Assembly (NCBI RefSeq): GCF_028682455.1
Contig: NZ_JANHLD010000003.1
Location: 372,001 to 436,000 of the forward strand
Source: Pseudomonas putida
GTDB taxonomy: Bacteria; Pseudomonadota; Gammaproteobacteria; Pseudomonadales; Pseudomonadaceae
Direction: 5' to 3'
Length of the DNA: 64,000 nt
Notes under the pieces: model-generated
What the model was told of the DNA's origin: nothing
What the model saw: the letters and a program-made list of their open reading frames with translations, nothing else
The model's database searches: none
In this document: piece after piece, positions 18,104 to 27,615 of the stretch
How the letters are laid out: every line of letters starts with the position of its first letter
Position numbering within the stretch: position 1 is the first letter of the stretch
Position numbers and translations under genes: made by a program

Positions 18104-19351
18104 ATGGACGCTTTCAACTACCGCGACGGTGATCTGTTCGCGGAAGGTGTGGCCTTGTCGGCCATCGCCGAACGTTTCGGCACACCGACCTACGTTTACT
18201 CGCGCGCCCACATCGAGGCCCAGTACCGTAGCTACACCGACGCCCTGCAGGGTGTTTCGCACCTGGTGTGCTTCGCCGTCAAGGCCAACTCCAACCTCGG
18301 CGTGCTGAACCTGCTGGCCCGCCTGGGCGCAGGTTTCGACATCGTTTCCGGCGGCGAGCTGGAGCGTGTCCTGGCCGCTGGCGGACGCGCCGATCGCGTG
18401 GTGTTCTCCGGCGTCGGCAAGACCCGCGAAGACATGCGCCGCGCACTGGAAGTCGGCGTGCACTGCTTCAACGTCGAGTCCACCGACGAACTGGAGCGCC
18501 TGCAAGTGGTTGCTGCCGAGATGGGCGTACGTGCGCCGATTTCACTGCGGGTCAACCCGGACGTCGATGCCGGCACCCACCCGTACATCTCCACCGGCCT
18601 TAAAGAGAACAAGTTCGGCATCGCCATTGCCGATGCCGAAGAAGTCTACATCCGTGCGGCCCAGCTGCCGAACCTGGAAGTGGTCGGCGTCGACTGCCAC
18701 ATCGGCTCGCAACTGACCACCCTGGAACCCTTCCTCGACGCCCTCGACCGCCTGCTGGCGCTGATCGACCGCCTCGGCGACTGTGGCATCCACCTGCGCC
18801 ACCTGGACCTGGGCGGCGGAGTCGGTGTGCGCTACCGCGACGAAGAACCGCCACTGGCCGGTGAATACATCAAGGCCATTCGCGAGCGTGTCGACGGCCG
18901 CGACCTGGCCCTGGTATTCGAACCGGGTCGCTACATCGTGGCTAACGCCGGCGTGCTGCTGACCCGTGTCGAATACCTCAAGCACACCGAGCACAAAGAC
19001 TTCGCCATCGTCGATGCGGCCATGAACGACCTGATCCGCCCAGCCCTGTACCAGGCCTGGATGGACGTCACCGCCGTGCAGCCGCGCGAAGGTGAAGGCC
19101 GCGCCTACGACGTGGTCGGACCGATCTGCGAAACCGGCGATTTCCTGGCCAAGGAGCGCACGCTCAACCTGGCCGAAGGCGACCTGCTGGCTGTTCACTC
19201 GGCGGGTGCCTATGGTTTTGTCATGAGCTCGAACTACAACACCCGTGGCCGCTGCGCCGAAATCCTGGTCGATGGTGACCAGGCCTTCGAAGTGCGCCGT
19301 CGGGAAACCGTGGCCGAGTTGTTCGCCGGCGAAAGCCTGTTGCCGGAGTAA
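18104..19351 (+). CDS. lysA: diaminopimelate decarboxylase
   Basis: LysA decarboxylates meso-diaminopimelate to lysine with PLP. It has 415 residues. The PLP lysine is K60 in CFAVKANSN. Other family motifs are [22 protein letters not shown], the [11 protein letters not shown] phosphate-binding stretch, and the C-terminal CETGDFLA with [16 protein letters not shown]. It lies in the lptM operon with dapF 4 bases after it, so two lysine/DAP enzymes are coupled. Confidence 0.97.
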   Translation: MDAFNYRDGDLFAEGVALSAIAERFGTPTYVYSRAHIEAQYRSYTDALQGVSHLVCFAVKANSNLGVLNLLARLGAGFDIVSGGELERVLAAGGRADRVVFSGVGKTREDMRRALEVGVHCFNVESTDELERLQVVAAEMGVRAPISLRVNPDVDAGTHPYISTGLKENKFGIAIADAEEVYIRAAQLPNLEVVGVDCHIGSQLTTLEPFLDALDRLLALIDRLGDCGIHLRHLDLGGGVGVRYRDEEPPLAGEYIKAIRERVDGRDLALVFEPGRYIVANAGVLLTRVEYLKHTEHKDFAIVDAAMNDLIRPALYQAWMDVTAVQPREGEGRAYDVVGPICETGDFLAKERTLNLAEGDLLAVHSAGAYGFVMSSNYNTRGRCAEILVDGDQAFEVRRRETVAELFAGESLLPE

Positions 19352-19355
19352 ACCC

Positions 19356-20186
19356 ATGCTGCTGCGTTTTACCAAGATGCATGGGCTGGGCAATGACTTC
19401 ATGGTCCTGGACCTGGTCAGCCAGCATGCGCACATTCTGCCCAAGCACGCCAAGCAATGGGGCGACCGGCACACCGGCATCGGCTTCGACCAACTGCTGA
19501 TTGTCGAGGCGCCGAGCAATCCGGAAGTGGATTTCCGCTACCGGATCTTCAACGCCGACGGTTCCGAGGTCGAGCAGTGCGGCAACGGCGCCCGCTGCTT
19601 TGCCCGCTTCGTTTTGGACAAGCGCCTGACCGCGAAAAAACGCATCCGCGTCGAGACCAAGGGCGGCATCATTGAACTGGACGTGCGCAACGACGGGCAG
19701 ATCTGCGTCGACATGGGCCCGCCGCGGCTGGTGCCGGCCGAGATTCCGTTCGACGCTCCGGCCCAGGCGCTGAGCTACCCACTGGACGTGGCCGGGCAGC
19801 AGGTCGAACTGGCCGCGGTGTCGATGGGTAACCCTCACGCCGTGCTGCGCGTCAACGACATCAACAATGCTCCGGTCCACGAACTGGGGCCAAAGATCGA
19901 ACATCACCCGCGCTTCCCGCAACGGGTCAACGTCGGCTTCATCCAGGTCATCGATCGCCACCGCGCCCAGTTGCGCGTCTGGGAGCGCGGCGCCGGGGAA
20001 ACCCAGGCCTGCGGTACCGGCGCCTGCGCAGCGGCCGTCGCGGCGATCAGCCAGGGCTGGATGGATTCGCCACTGCTGATCGACCTGCCCGGTGGACGCC
20101 TGTCCATCGAGTGGGGCGGCCCCGGCAAGCCGGTGCTGATGACCGGCCCTGCCGTACGCGTGTTTGAAGGACAGGTTCGTCTATGA
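19356..20186 (+). CDS. dapF: diaminopimelate epimerase
   Basis: DapF interconverts LL- and meso-diaminopimelate, supplying peptidoglycan and LysA. It has 276 residues. The two catalytic cysteines are visible: C75 in [16 protein letters not shown] and C219 in [12 protein letters not shown]. The N-terminal MHGLGNDF motif is present. The start is ATG at 19356, 4 bases after lysA. Confidence 0.97.
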   Translation: MLLRFTKMHGLGNDFMVLDLVSQHAHILPKHAKQWGDRHTGIGFDQLLIVEAPSNPEVDFRYRIFNADGSEVEQCGNGARCFARFVLDKRLTAKKRIRVETKGGIIELDVRNDGQICVDMGPPRLVPAEIPFDAPAQALSYPLDVAGQQVELAAVSMGNPHAVLRVNDINNAPVHELGPKIEHHPRFPQRVNVGFIQVIDRHRAQLRVWERGAGETQACGTGACAAAVAAISQGWMDSPLLIDLPGGRLSIEWGGPGKPVLMTGPAVRVFEGQVRL

Positions 20187-20199
20187 GTGAGTATCGACC

Positions 20200-20937
20200 A
20201 TGACCGATCAGCCCCAGGCTCCCGCCGAACAGCCCACCGACCTTAGCGCCGAGGGCTCGACGCCCGCCCTCGGGGCTGAGGCCGTGGTTGCCTACCTGCG
20301 CAGCAATCCGACGTTCTTCGCCGAGCACGATGAATTACTCAGCGAACTGCACATCCCCCACCAGCGCGGCGACACCGTCTCGCTGGTGGAGCGCCAGCTC
20401 AAGCTGCTGCGCGACCGCAACATCGAAATGCGCCACCGCCTGTCGCAGCTGATGGATGTGGCCCGCGACAACGACCGCCTGTTCGACAAGACCCGCCGCC
20501 TGATCCTCGACTTGCTGGATGCCGACAGCCTGGAAACCGTGGTCATGGCCGTCGAAGACAGCCTGCGCCAGGAGTTCAAGGTGCCCTTCGTCAGCCTCAT
20601 CCTGTTCGGTGAAAGTGCCGCCCCGGTCGGCCGCTGGGTCAACAGCGCCGACGCCCAGCAAGCCATTGGCGGTCTGCTGTGCAGCGGCAAGACAGTCAGC
20701 GGCAACTTGCGCGAGCATGAGCTGGACTTCCTGTTTGGTGAAGAGCAACGCAAAGAAGTCGGCTCCACCGCTGTCGCCACCCTCAACCATCAGGGCCTGC
20801 ACGGCGTGCTGGCGATCGGCAGCCGCGACCCACAGCACTACAAGAGCACGGTCGGCACCCTGTTCCTGGGCTATATCGCCGAAGTGCTGGGCCGCGTCGT
20901 ACCGCGCTTCACCCAGACCCTGCGCCCGGTGCGCTGA
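20200..20937 (+). CDS. DUF484 family protein (GAF-like)
   Basis: This 245-residue cytoplasmic protein is conserved between dapF and xerC in gammaproteobacteria. The N-terminus is a low-complexity Pro/Ala/Glu leader, then [23 protein letters not shown], a heptad-rich helix ([21 protein letters not shown]) and a GAF-like alpha/beta domain (about 105-240). Function is unknown; the position suggests a link to XerC. The stop overlaps the xerC start by one base (TGATG), implying coupled translation. Confidence 0.92.
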   Translation: MTDQPQAPAEQPTDLSAEGSTPALGAEAVVAYLRSNPTFFAEHDELLSELHIPHQRGDTVSLVERQLKLLRDRNIEMRHRLSQLMDVARDNDRLFDKTRRLILDLLDADSLETVVMAVEDSLRQEFKVPFVSLILFGESAAPVGRWVNSADAQQAIGGLLCSGKTVSGNLREHELDFLFGEEQRKEVGSTAVATLNHQGLHGVLAIGSRDPQHYKSTVGTLFLGYIAEVLGRVVPRFTQTLRPVR

Positions 20938-21836
20938 TGGAACGCCAGCTACAGGCCTTCAGTGCGCACCTTCGCAATGAACGCCAGGTGTCCGAGCACA
21001 CCCAGCTGGCCTATCGCCGCGACCTGGAAAACGTCCTGGCGTTCTGCAGCAAGAACGCCATCGGCAGCTGGAATGACCTGCAGATCCAGCACCTACGCCA
21101 GTTCATCGCCCGCCAGCATCACCAGGGCCAGTCTTCACGCAGCCTGGCGCGTTTGCTTTCGGCGGTACGTGGCTTCTACCGTTACCTCAATCGCGAAGGC
21201 CTGTGCAGCCACGACCCGGCCAACGGTTTGTCGGCCCCCAAGGGCGAACGACGCCTGCCCAAGACCCTCGACACCGACCGCGCCCAGCAACTGCTCGAGG
21301 GTGCTGTAGAAGATGAGTTTCTCGCCCGCCGCGACCAGGCCATGCTCGAGTTGTTCTACTCCTCCGGCCTGCGCCTGTCGGAGCTGACCAGCCTGAACAT
21401 CGACCAACTGGACCTGCCCGCCGGCCTGATCCAGGTACACGGCAAAGGCAGCAAGACCCGCGTACTGCCGGTAGGTCGCAAGGCCCGCGACGCCCTCGAG
21501 CAATGGCTGCCCCTGCGCGCCGGCAGCGGCCCGCAGGACGGTGCGGTGTTCGTCAGCCAGCAAGGACGACGCCTGGGCCCCCGCGCCATCCAGGTGCGGG
21601 TACAGGCCGCCGGCATACGGGAGCTGGGCCAGAACCTGCACCCGCACATGTTGCGTCACTCCTTTGCCAGCCACTTGCTGGAGTCGTCCCAGGACCTGCG
21701 CGGGGTGCAAGAGATGCTCGGCCATGCCGACATCGCCACCACGCAGATCTACACTCACCTTGATTTCCAGCACCTGGCCGCCGTCTATGACAGCGCCCAC
21801 CCCCGGGCCAAACGCAGTAAGGGCAGCGATTCATGA
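20937..21836 (+). CDS. xerC: tyrosine recombinase XerC
   Basis: XerC with XerD resolves chromosome dimers at dif. It has 299 residues: an N-terminal SAM-like core-binding domain (about 1-95) and a catalytic domain (about 105-295). All catalytic residues are present: R146 (GLRLSEL), K170 (VHGKGSK), H237 and R240 (HMLRH), H263 (LGHADI) and nucleophile Y272 (IYTHLD). Located in the dapF-DUF484-xerC-HAD run as in other pseudomonads (sss locus), which supports XerC over XerD or an integrase. Confidence 0.96.
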   Translation: MERQLQAFSAHLRNERQVSEHTQLAYRRDLENVLAFCSKNAIGSWNDLQIQHLRQFIARQHHQGQSSRSLARLLSAVRGFYRYLNREGLCSHDPANGLSAPKGERRLPKTLDTDRAQQLLEGAVEDEFLARRDQAMLELFYSSGLRLSELTSLNIDQLDLPAGLIQVHGKGSKTRVLPVGRKARDALEQWLPLRAGSGPQDGAVFVSQQGRRLGPRAIQVRVQAAGIRELGQNLHPHMLRHSFASHLLESSQDLRGVQEMLGHADIATTQIYTHLDFQHLAAVYDSAHPRAKRSKGSDS

Positions 21837-22528
21837 GTATCAAGCTGATCACATTCGACCTCGACGACACCCTGTGGGACACCGCACCGGTGATTGTCAG
21901 CGCCGAAGCCGTCCTGCGCGACTGGCTGGCCGCCAATGCACCAGACCTTGGCGCAGTTCCCGTGGAGCACCTGTACGCGATACGCGAGCGACTGGTGCAA
22001 GCCGAGCCCGGGCTCAAGCACCGCATCAGCGCCTTGCGCCGGCGCGTGCTGTTCCACGCCCTGGAAGACGTCGGCTACAGCGAGAACAAGGCCCGGGAGC
22101 TTGCCAACGAAGGGTTCGAGGTGTTCCTGCACGCCCGTCACCAGATCGATATCTTCCCTGAAGTTCAGCCGGTGCTGGAGATCCTGCGCCACCACTACAC
22201 CCTGGGCGTGGTCACCAACGGCAATGCCGACGTACGCCGCCTGGGCCTGGCCGACTACTTCAAGTTCGCCCTCTGCGCCGAAGACCTGGGGGTTGGCAAG
22301 CCCGACCCGCAACCCTTCCTTGAAGCCTTGCGCCACGGCCAGGTCGACGCTCACGCCGCCGTGCATATCGGCGACCACCCGGGCGATGACATCGCCGGGG
22401 CACAGCGAGCTGGCCTGCGGGCCATCTGGTTCAACCCCCAGGGCAAGGCCTGGGAAGCCGACAACCCTCCAGACGCCGAGATCCAGCGCCTGTCGCAGTT
22501 GCCCGAACTCCTCAACAGCTGGCGCTGA
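21833..22528 (+). CDS. HAD-superfamily phosphatase (subfamily IA)
   Basis: This 231-residue haloacid-dehalogenase-type hydrolase has motif [10 protein letters not shown] near residue 9, motif [10 protein letters not shown], motif III lysine in GVGKPDP, and motif [15 protein letters not shown]. An alpha-helical C1 cap lies between motifs I and II. Substrate is unknown, and related proteins act on FMN or nucleotides. It overlaps xerC by 4 bases (ATGA) and ends the operon at the terminator at 22589-22613. Confidence 0.92.
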   Translation: MSIKLITFDLDDTLWDTAPVIVSAEAVLRDWLAANAPDLGAVPVEHLYAIRERLVQAEPGLKHRISALRRRVLFHALEDVGYSENKARELANEGFEVFLHARHQIDIFPEVQPVLEILRHHYTLGVVTNGNADVRRLGLADYFKFALCAEDLGVGKPDPQPFLEALRHGQVDAHAAVHIGDHPGDDIAGAQRAGLRAIWFNPQGKAWEADNPPDAEIQRLSQLPELLNSWR

Positions 22529-22588
22529 CACCCCTGATGTGTGGGGGCTTGCCCCTCGACAAGCCCAGCCAAAAACACGAGGCACAAA

Positions 22589-22613
22589 AAAGCCCGCAGC
22601 GACGGCGGGCTTT
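22589..22613. terminator. bidirectional intrinsic terminator
   Basis: The AAAGCCCGC/GCGGGCTTT stem has an A-run before it and TTTCTTG after it, between the convergent HAD and sutA genes. It can serve both strands. Confidence 0.8.
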
Positions 22614-22630
22614 CTTGTTGACGCAACCAC

Positions 22631-22954
22631 TCAGATAGGGCGGCTGCCGTACTTGTTGTCTGGCTTCTTGGGCGGATCGGCGACCACGTTGGCCTCCACT
22701 TCCTGCACCTTGCCGCCACGGGAGAGGAACTCTTCCATGGCCTTGGCCAGCGCATCACGCTCTTTCTGCTTGGCTTCCATGCTCGGCATCTCGTCTACCG
22801 AGACGGCGGCCTTGGACTTGCCTTTGGCTACGGGAGCCGGGCTGTCGTCGCCGCTATCGTCGGATACGTCATCAGCTGCCGCTTCGAGGCCTTCATCGCC
22901 TTCGTCTTCATCGCCTACTTCGAGGTCGTCATTTTCCAGATCGTCGTCGCTCAT
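22631..22954 (-). CDS. sutA: SutA, RNA-polymerase-binding slow-growth transcription factor
   Basis: SutA of P. aeruginosa binds RNA polymerase and reshapes transcription during slow growth. This 107-residue protein has the same architecture: an acidic disordered N-terminus (1-50, Asp/Glu-rich), a central helix ERDALAKAMEEFLSRGGKVQEV, and the conserved C-terminal tail VADPPKKP...KYGSRPI. It sits beside amtB-glnK, the syntenic place. The start ATG at 22952-22954 has GAGGTAG upstream. It is preceded by an unusually long gene-free region with a hairpin. Confidence 0.9.
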   Translation of the reverse strand: MSDDDLENDDLEVGDEDEGDEGLEAAADDVSDDSGDDSPAPVAKGKSKAAVSVDEMPSMEAKQKERDALAKAMEEFLSRGGKVQEVEANVVADPPKKPDNKYGSRPI

Positions 22955-23060
22955 GTTCTACCTCATGACTTGCGAAAAGCAGATTAGTTATAGACCAGCA
23001 GCGCCGGGAATCGACAGCTACCGGAAAAAATTCAAGGGCCGCGGGTTTGCCGCCACCTCA

Positions 23061-23089
23061 GGCGTGCGCCATGGCACATGGCGAACGCC
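23061..23089. repeat. strong inverted repeat in sutA upstream region
   Basis: GGCGTGCGCCAT and ATGGCGAACGCC pair in 11 of 12 positions around a 5-base loop (GGCAC), 107 bases before the sutA start. There is no T-tract on either side, so it is not a standard terminator. Confidence 0.7.
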
Positions 23090-23241
23090 GTGCAGGCCCC
23101 GCTCTTGGCAGGACCTGACAAAATAAAAGAGCTGCCGACATTACGTCGTCGACCTACCCTGGCGTGATCAGCCTGCTCATTGGCAAGCCTAGCAAAGGGT
23201 AGCGAAGTTTGCGGACAGCTTGTCTGCACCCTTCGGCGCGC

Positions 23242-23269
23242 ATTCTAGCGTGCTCAGAGAAAAAGCAAA
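23242..23269 (-). promoter_or_regulatory. candidate sigma-70 promoter towards sutA
   Basis: On the minus strand TTTGCT (or TTGCTT), then 16 (or 15) bases, then TAGAAT. The -10 matches 5 of 6; the -35 is moderate. It is distant from the sutA start. Confidence 0.35.
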
Positions 23270-23394
23270 GTGCCTAAATATCACTCCGGCCTGTAAGTTT
23301 TCGACCTTGCGCAAGACAGCTAGAAAAGCAGCGGCAAAAGCACCGGGAGAAACCGTTTGCGCAGTAGGAAATCGACAAACTGCAGACAAAAAAA

Positions 23395-23420
23395 TGCCCG
23401 GCAAGCCGGGCAAGTTTTTT
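23395..23420 (-). terminator. intrinsic terminator of glnK-amtB
   Basis: TGCCCGGC/GCCGGGCA stem with a 2-base loop, followed on the minus strand by a run of seven T. It lies 10 bases after the amtB stop. Confidence 0.9.
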
Positions 23421-23429
23421 CCGCGGGCG

Positions 23430-24761
23430 TTACAGGTTGTAGCCGCGCTCGTTGTGTTGCGCCAGGTCGAGACCGACCGACTCTTCTTCTTCGTTGACCC
23501 GCAGACCCATGACCAGATCCAGCACCTTGAGAATCACGTAGGTGACAATCGCGGTGTAGATCACGGTGAAGCCGACGCCCTTGGCTTGAATCCACACTTG
23601 GGCGCCGATGTCTTCCACGGTGCCGAAGCCTCCCAGTGCCGGGGCTGCAAACACGCCGGTCAGGATGGCGCCGACGATACCGCCGATACCGTGTACGCCG
23701 AAGGCGTCGAGCGAGTCGTCGTAGCCGAGTTTGCGCTTGAGGCTGGTGGCGCAGAAGTAGCAGATCACACCCGCCACCAGACCAATCACCAGGGCACCCA
23801 TCGGGCCTACTGTACCGGCTGCCGGAGTAATCGCGACCAGGCCTGCCACCACACCCGAGGCGATGCCCAGGGCACTTGGCTTACCGTGGGTCAGCCATTC
23901 GGCGAACATCCAGCCCAAGGCTGCTGCTGCGGTAGCGATCTGGGTAACCAGCATGGCCATGCCGGCAGTGCCGTTGGCGGCAGCGGCGGAACCTGCGTTG
24001 AAGCCGAACCAGCCGATCCACAGCATGGCGGCGCCCATCAGGGTGTAGCCCAGATTGTGGGGAGCCATTGGCGTGGTCGGGAAGCCTTTGCGCTTGCCCA
24101 GCACCAGGCAGGCTACAAGGCCCGCGATACCGGCGTTGATGTGCACCACGGTGCCGCCGGCGAAGTCGAGTACGCCCCAGTCCCACATCAGGCCACCGTT
24201 GCCGCTCCAGACCATATGGGCAATCGGTGCGTAGACCAGGGTGAACCAGATGGCCATGAAGATCAGCATCGCCGAGAACTTCATGCGCTCGGCAAAGGCA
24301 CCGACGATCAGAGCCGGGGTGATGATCGCGAAGGTCATCTGGAAGGTAATGAACACGGCCTCAGGGAACAACGCCGCGGAAGACGTCAGGCTCGCAGGCG
24401 TCACGCCAGCCAGGAAGGCTTTGGACAAGCCACCGACGAAGGAATTGAAGTTGACTACGCCTTGCTCCATACCCGTGGTATCGAACGCCATGCTATAGCC
24501 GTAGACCACCCACAGGACACTGATCAGGCCTGTGATCGCAAAGCACTGCATCATCACCGAAAGCACGTTCTTGGAACGCACCATACCGCCGTAGAACAGG
24601 GCCAGACCAGGGATGGTCATGAACAGTACCAGGGCTGTGGCGGTCAACATCCAGGCGGTGTCGCCGGAGTTGAGGACGGGGGCTGCCTCCTCTGCCAGGG
24701 CCAGGCCGGGCATTACGAGGGACAAAAGGGCTCCTAGCCCTGCGAATTGACGCAGAGTCAT
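23430..24761 (-). CDS. amtB: ammonium transporter AmtB
   Basis: AmtB conducts ammonia/ammonium across the inner membrane and is blocked by GlnK. The 443 residues start with a cleavable signal peptide (to about ALAEEA), followed by 11 membrane helices. Signatures are GLALFYGGMVRSKN, FAGGTVVHINAG with the first pore histidine, LWIGWFGFNAGS, and GVHGIGGIVGAI with the second pore histidine. The cytoplasmic tail ends in HNERGYNL. AGGAG stands before the ATG at 24759-24761. It is the second gene after glnK (41-base gap) and is expected to share its sigma-54 promoter. Confidence 0.97.
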   Translation of the reverse strand: MTLRQFAGLGALLSLVMPGLALAEEAAPVLNSGDTAWMLTATALVLFMTIPGLALFYGGMVRSKNVLSVMMQCFAITGLISVLWVVYGYSMAFDTTGMEQGVVNFNSFVGGLSKAFLAGVTPASLTSSAALFPEAVFITFQMTFAIITPALIVGAFAERMKFSAMLIFMAIWFTLVYAPIAHMVWSGNGGLMWDWGVLDFAGGTVVHINAGIAGLVACLVLGKRKGFPTTPMAPHNLGYTLMGAAMLWIGWFGFNAGSAAAANGTAGMAMLVTQIATAAAALGWMFAEWLTHGKPSALGIASGVVAGLVAITPAAGTVGPMGALVIGLVAGVICYFCATSLKRKLGYDDSLDAFGVHGIGGIVGAILTGVFAAPALGGFGTVEDIGAQVWIQAKGVGFTVIYTAIVTYVILKVLDLVMGLRVNEEEESVGLDLAQHNERGYNL

Positions 24762-24802
24762 GTTGTTATCTCCTGGGGCGTTGGGGTTTGGTGAGGCTTT
24801 TT

Positions 24803-25234
<432 letters not shown>

Positions 25235-25344
25235 TCATATCCCCGGCCAACACCAGAAACCGCACATGACGAAACAGCGTGATACTCCGCCTGCACCCTG
25301 GCTCGTCACGGTGACTGCATCAGTGCATGGGTCATGAAGGTCTT

Positions 25345-25360
25345 AGCAGAAACCTTGCCA
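25345..25360 (-). promoter_or_regulatory. sigma-54 (-24/-12) promoter of glnK-amtB
   Basis: On the minus strand the sequence is TGGCAAGGTTTCTGCT, with GG and GC exactly 10 bases apart, against the consensus TGGCACG-N4-TTGCA. Transcription should begin near 25333, leaving a leader of about 190 bases before glnK. Confidence 0.8.
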
Positions 25361-25433
25361 GATCCGATAAGTCACCCAATTACAGGGACTTACGTTTACT
25401 TGCCGACCTTGGCCAGTCGCCAGCACCGTTTCG

Positions 25434-25452
25434 GCGCACAACAACGGTGCGC
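25434..25452. promoter_or_regulatory. NtrC-type enhancer palindrome
   Basis: GCGCAC, 7 bases, GTGCGC. The NtrC consensus is TGCAC-N7-GTGCA, so half-sites and spacing agree except at the outer base. It lies about 75 bases upstream of the -24 element, a normal enhancer distance. A weaker overlapping copy (GCAC-N7-GCGC) starts at 25423. Confidence 0.6.
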
Positions 25453-25548
25453 GACATTTCACCGCGATGCGCGAAAACCGTGCAGGGCAAGGCCCGCAAA
25501 GCTGCGTGCTACACTGGCGCCCCTTCTGGATACTGCGGATAGCCCAAC

Positions 25549-25812
25549 ATGCTCGCGCCCAAAGCTTTTCTCGATGCCCTGAGCGACCAGGCCTCGCGCC
25601 TGTTCAGCGGCGACACCTCGCAGCCACGCGCCGAACTCGAAAGCCAGTTCAAGGCCCTGCTGCAAAGCGGTTTCAGCAAACTGGAACTGGTCAGCCGGGA
25701 AGAATTCGACAGCCAGATGGTAGTCCTGGCCCGCACCCGCGCTCGCCTTGAAGCACTGGAAGCCAAGGTTGCCGAAATGGAAGCCCGCCTTAACCCGCCA
25801 GCGGCCGAGTAA
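25549..25812 (+). CDS. ubiK: UbiK (YqiC) ubiquinone biosynthesis accessory factor
   Basis: UbiK is a small coiled-coil trimer that interacts with UbiJ to support aerobic ubiquinone synthesis. It has 87 residues. Features are the N-terminal amphipathic part PKAFLDALSDQASRL, then SQFKALLQSGFSKLELVSREEFD, and a C-terminal heptad helix RTRARLEALEAKVAEMEARL. It is divergent from glnK and followed by a REP palindrome. Confidence 0.92.
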   Translation: MLAPKAFLDALSDQASRLFSGDTSQPRAELESQFKALLQSGFSKLELVSREEFDSQMVVLARTRARLEALEAKVAEMEARLNPPAAE

Positions 25813-25820
25813 ATCCATTT

Positions 25821-25862
25821 CGCGGGGCAAGCCCGCTCTGCTGGGAGCGGGCTTGCCCCGCG
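25821..25862. repeat. REP-type palindrome
   Basis: CGCGGGGCAAGCCCGCTC and its inverted partner flank a short centre, 9 bases after ubiK. The core is identical to the element at 13651. It may also act as the ubiK mRNA end. Confidence 0.8.
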
Positions 25863-26019
25863 ACTGCAATGTCGCTTACCCACTGCAATCACTGGGGTTT
25901 GCCCACTCCTCCCATTGCACCGAAAAAAGCTGATTCACTCTTCCCCGCGCCCACCCTCGCCACCCCACTATGCTTGCAACGCCGCAGGACGCGGCCTTTG
26001 CAATGATCATGGAGTGCTC

Positions 26020-27510
26020 ATGTCTCTCGCCCTTGTCCACAGCCGCGCCCAGGTGGGCGTATCGGCCCCGGCGGTCAGTGTCGAAGCTCACCTGGCCAAC
26101 GGCCTGCCCGCCCTGACCCTGGTGGGTCTACCCGAGGCCACCGTCAAGGAAAGCAAAGACCGGGTACGCAGCGCGATCCTCAATTCGGGCCTGGAGTTTC
26201 CCGCCCGACGCATCACCCTCAACCTCGCCCCGGCAGACCTGCCCAAGGACGGCGGCCGCTTCGACCTGGCCATTGCACTGGGGATCCTGGCCGCCAACGG
26301 ACAGTTTCCGATCAAGGCCCTGGACGATGTCGAATGCCTGGGCGAACTGGCGTTGTCGGGCGCCGTTCGGCCGGTGCAAGGGGTACTACCCGCGGCATTG
26401 GCGGCACGAGAATCCGGCCGGGCACTGGTGGTGCCACGCGAGAATGCCGAAGAGGCCTGCCTGGCCGGTGGCCTGGTAGTTTACGCCGTCGAACACCTGC
26501 TGGAACTGATAGGACATTTCAACGGCCTGGCACCGCTGAACCCCTATTCCGCCAATGGCTTGCTGCTGCAGATACAACCCTATCCCGACCTGAATGAAGT
26601 GCAGGGCCAGCAAGCCGCCAAACGCGCCCTGCTGGTGGCCGCCGCCGGAGCACACAACCTGCTTTTCAGTGGCCCTCCCGGCACTGGCAAGACCCTGCTC
26701 GCCAGCCGCCTGCCCGGCCTGTTGCCACCACTGGATGAGCGCGAAGCGCTTGAGGTGGCGGCGATCCAGTCAGTGGCCAGCCATGTGCCGCTGAGCAGCT
26801 GGCCGCAGCGCCCTTTCCGTCATCCTCATCACTCTGCATCGGGCGCCGCACTGGTCGGTGGCGGGAGCCGCCCGCAACCGGGAGAAATAACGCTGGCCCA
26901 CCATGGCGTGCTGTTCCTGGACGAGCTGCCTGAATTCGAGCGCCGGGTACTGGAGGTACTGCGCGAACCGCTGGAATCGGGCGAGATCGTCATTGCCCGG
27001 GCCAAGGACAAGATCCGCTTCCCCGCCCGCTTCCAGCTCGTCGCCGCCATGAACCCCTGCCCCTGTGGCTATCTGGGCGATCCCACCGGCCGCTGTCGCT
27101 GCGGCACCGACCAGATCCAACGCTACCGCAACAAGCTCTCAGGCCCCTTGCTCGACCGCATCGACCTGCACCTGACCGTCGCCCGCGAGGCCACCGCCTT
27201 GTCGGCCACCTGCAACAACGGTGAGAGCAGTGCGAGCATTGCCGCGCTGGTTGCCCAGGCCAGGGAGGTCCAGCAACAACGCCAGGGGTGCGCCAACGCC
27301 TTCCTCGATCTGCCGGGCTTGCGCCAGCACTGCGCGTTAGCCACAGCCGACCAACAGTGGCTGGAAAGCGCCTGCGAACGCCTGACACTCTCACTGCGCG
27401 CCGCCCACCGGCTGCTCAAGGTCGCCCGCACGCTGGCAGACCTGGTCCAGGCCCCAGACATCAGCCGCGAGCATCTGGCCGAGGCACTGCACTATCGACC
27501 CGGCAACTAA
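26020..27510 (+). CDS. comM: YifB/ComM family Mg-chelatase-like AAA ATPase
   Basis: ComM is a hexameric helicase that aids branch migration during natural transformation in Vibrio and Acinetobacter; its role in Pseudomonas is not settled. It has 496 residues: an N-terminal Lon-protease-like ChlI domain (about 1-170, SLALVHSRAQVGV), Walker A GPPGTGKTLL near residue 225, Walker B GVLFLDELPEF, and a C-terminal Mg-chelatase domain with PCPCGYLGDP and a cysteine cluster CRCGTDQI. The start is ATG at 26020 with GGAG five bases upstream, preferred over an in-frame ATG at 25915. Confidence 0.93.
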   Translation: MSLALVHSRAQVGVSAPAVSVEAHLANGLPALTLVGLPEATVKESKDRVRSAILNSGLEFPARRITLNLAPADLPKDGGRFDLAIALGILAANGQFPIKALDDVECLGELALSGAVRPVQGVLPAALAARESGRALVVPRENAEEACLAGGLVVYAVEHLLELIGHFNGLAPLNPYSANGLLLQIQPYPDLNEVQGQQAAKRALLVAAAGAHNLLFSGPPGTGKTLLASRLPGLLPPLDEREALEVAAIQSVASHVPLSSWPQRPFRHPHHSASGAALVGGGSRPQPGEITLAHHGVLFLDELPEFERRVLEVLREPLESGEIVIARAKDKIRFPARFQLVAAMNPCPCGYLGDPTGRCRCGTDQIQRYRNKLSGPLLDRIDLHLTVAREATALSATCNNGESSASIAALVAQAREVQQQRQGCANAFLDLPGLRQHCALATADQQWLESACERLTLSLRAAHRLLKVARTLADLVQAPDISREHLAEALHYRPGN

Positions 27511-27615
27511 TAATTAGATGCCATTGAAGTGCCATTATTCGTATGATGAAATAACGAACGTTATAAATCGACAGAAACCGCGCAACTAACTCCCCTCGCA
27601 TAAGTATTCAAAACC

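Larger units (their letters stand above)
22955..23429. other. sutA-amtB intergenic region (475 bases)
   Basis: No convincing coding frame is seen. It holds the amtB terminator (23395-23420), a candidate sigma-70 promoter reading towards sutA (23242-23269) and a 12-bp-arm hairpin (23061-23089). If that promoter is used, sutA mRNA would have a 5' leader of about 280 bases. An independent small RNA is also possible. Confidence 0.6.

Noticed and set aside
20937-21836. xerC as an integrase of a mobile element
   Set aside because: It sits in the conserved dapF-DUF484-xerC-HAD operon and no attachment repeats or phage genes are near.
23032-23229. Short open frame in the sutA-amtB gap
   Set aside because: No ribosome site, low-complexity Arg/Ala/Gly composition and no family resemblance.
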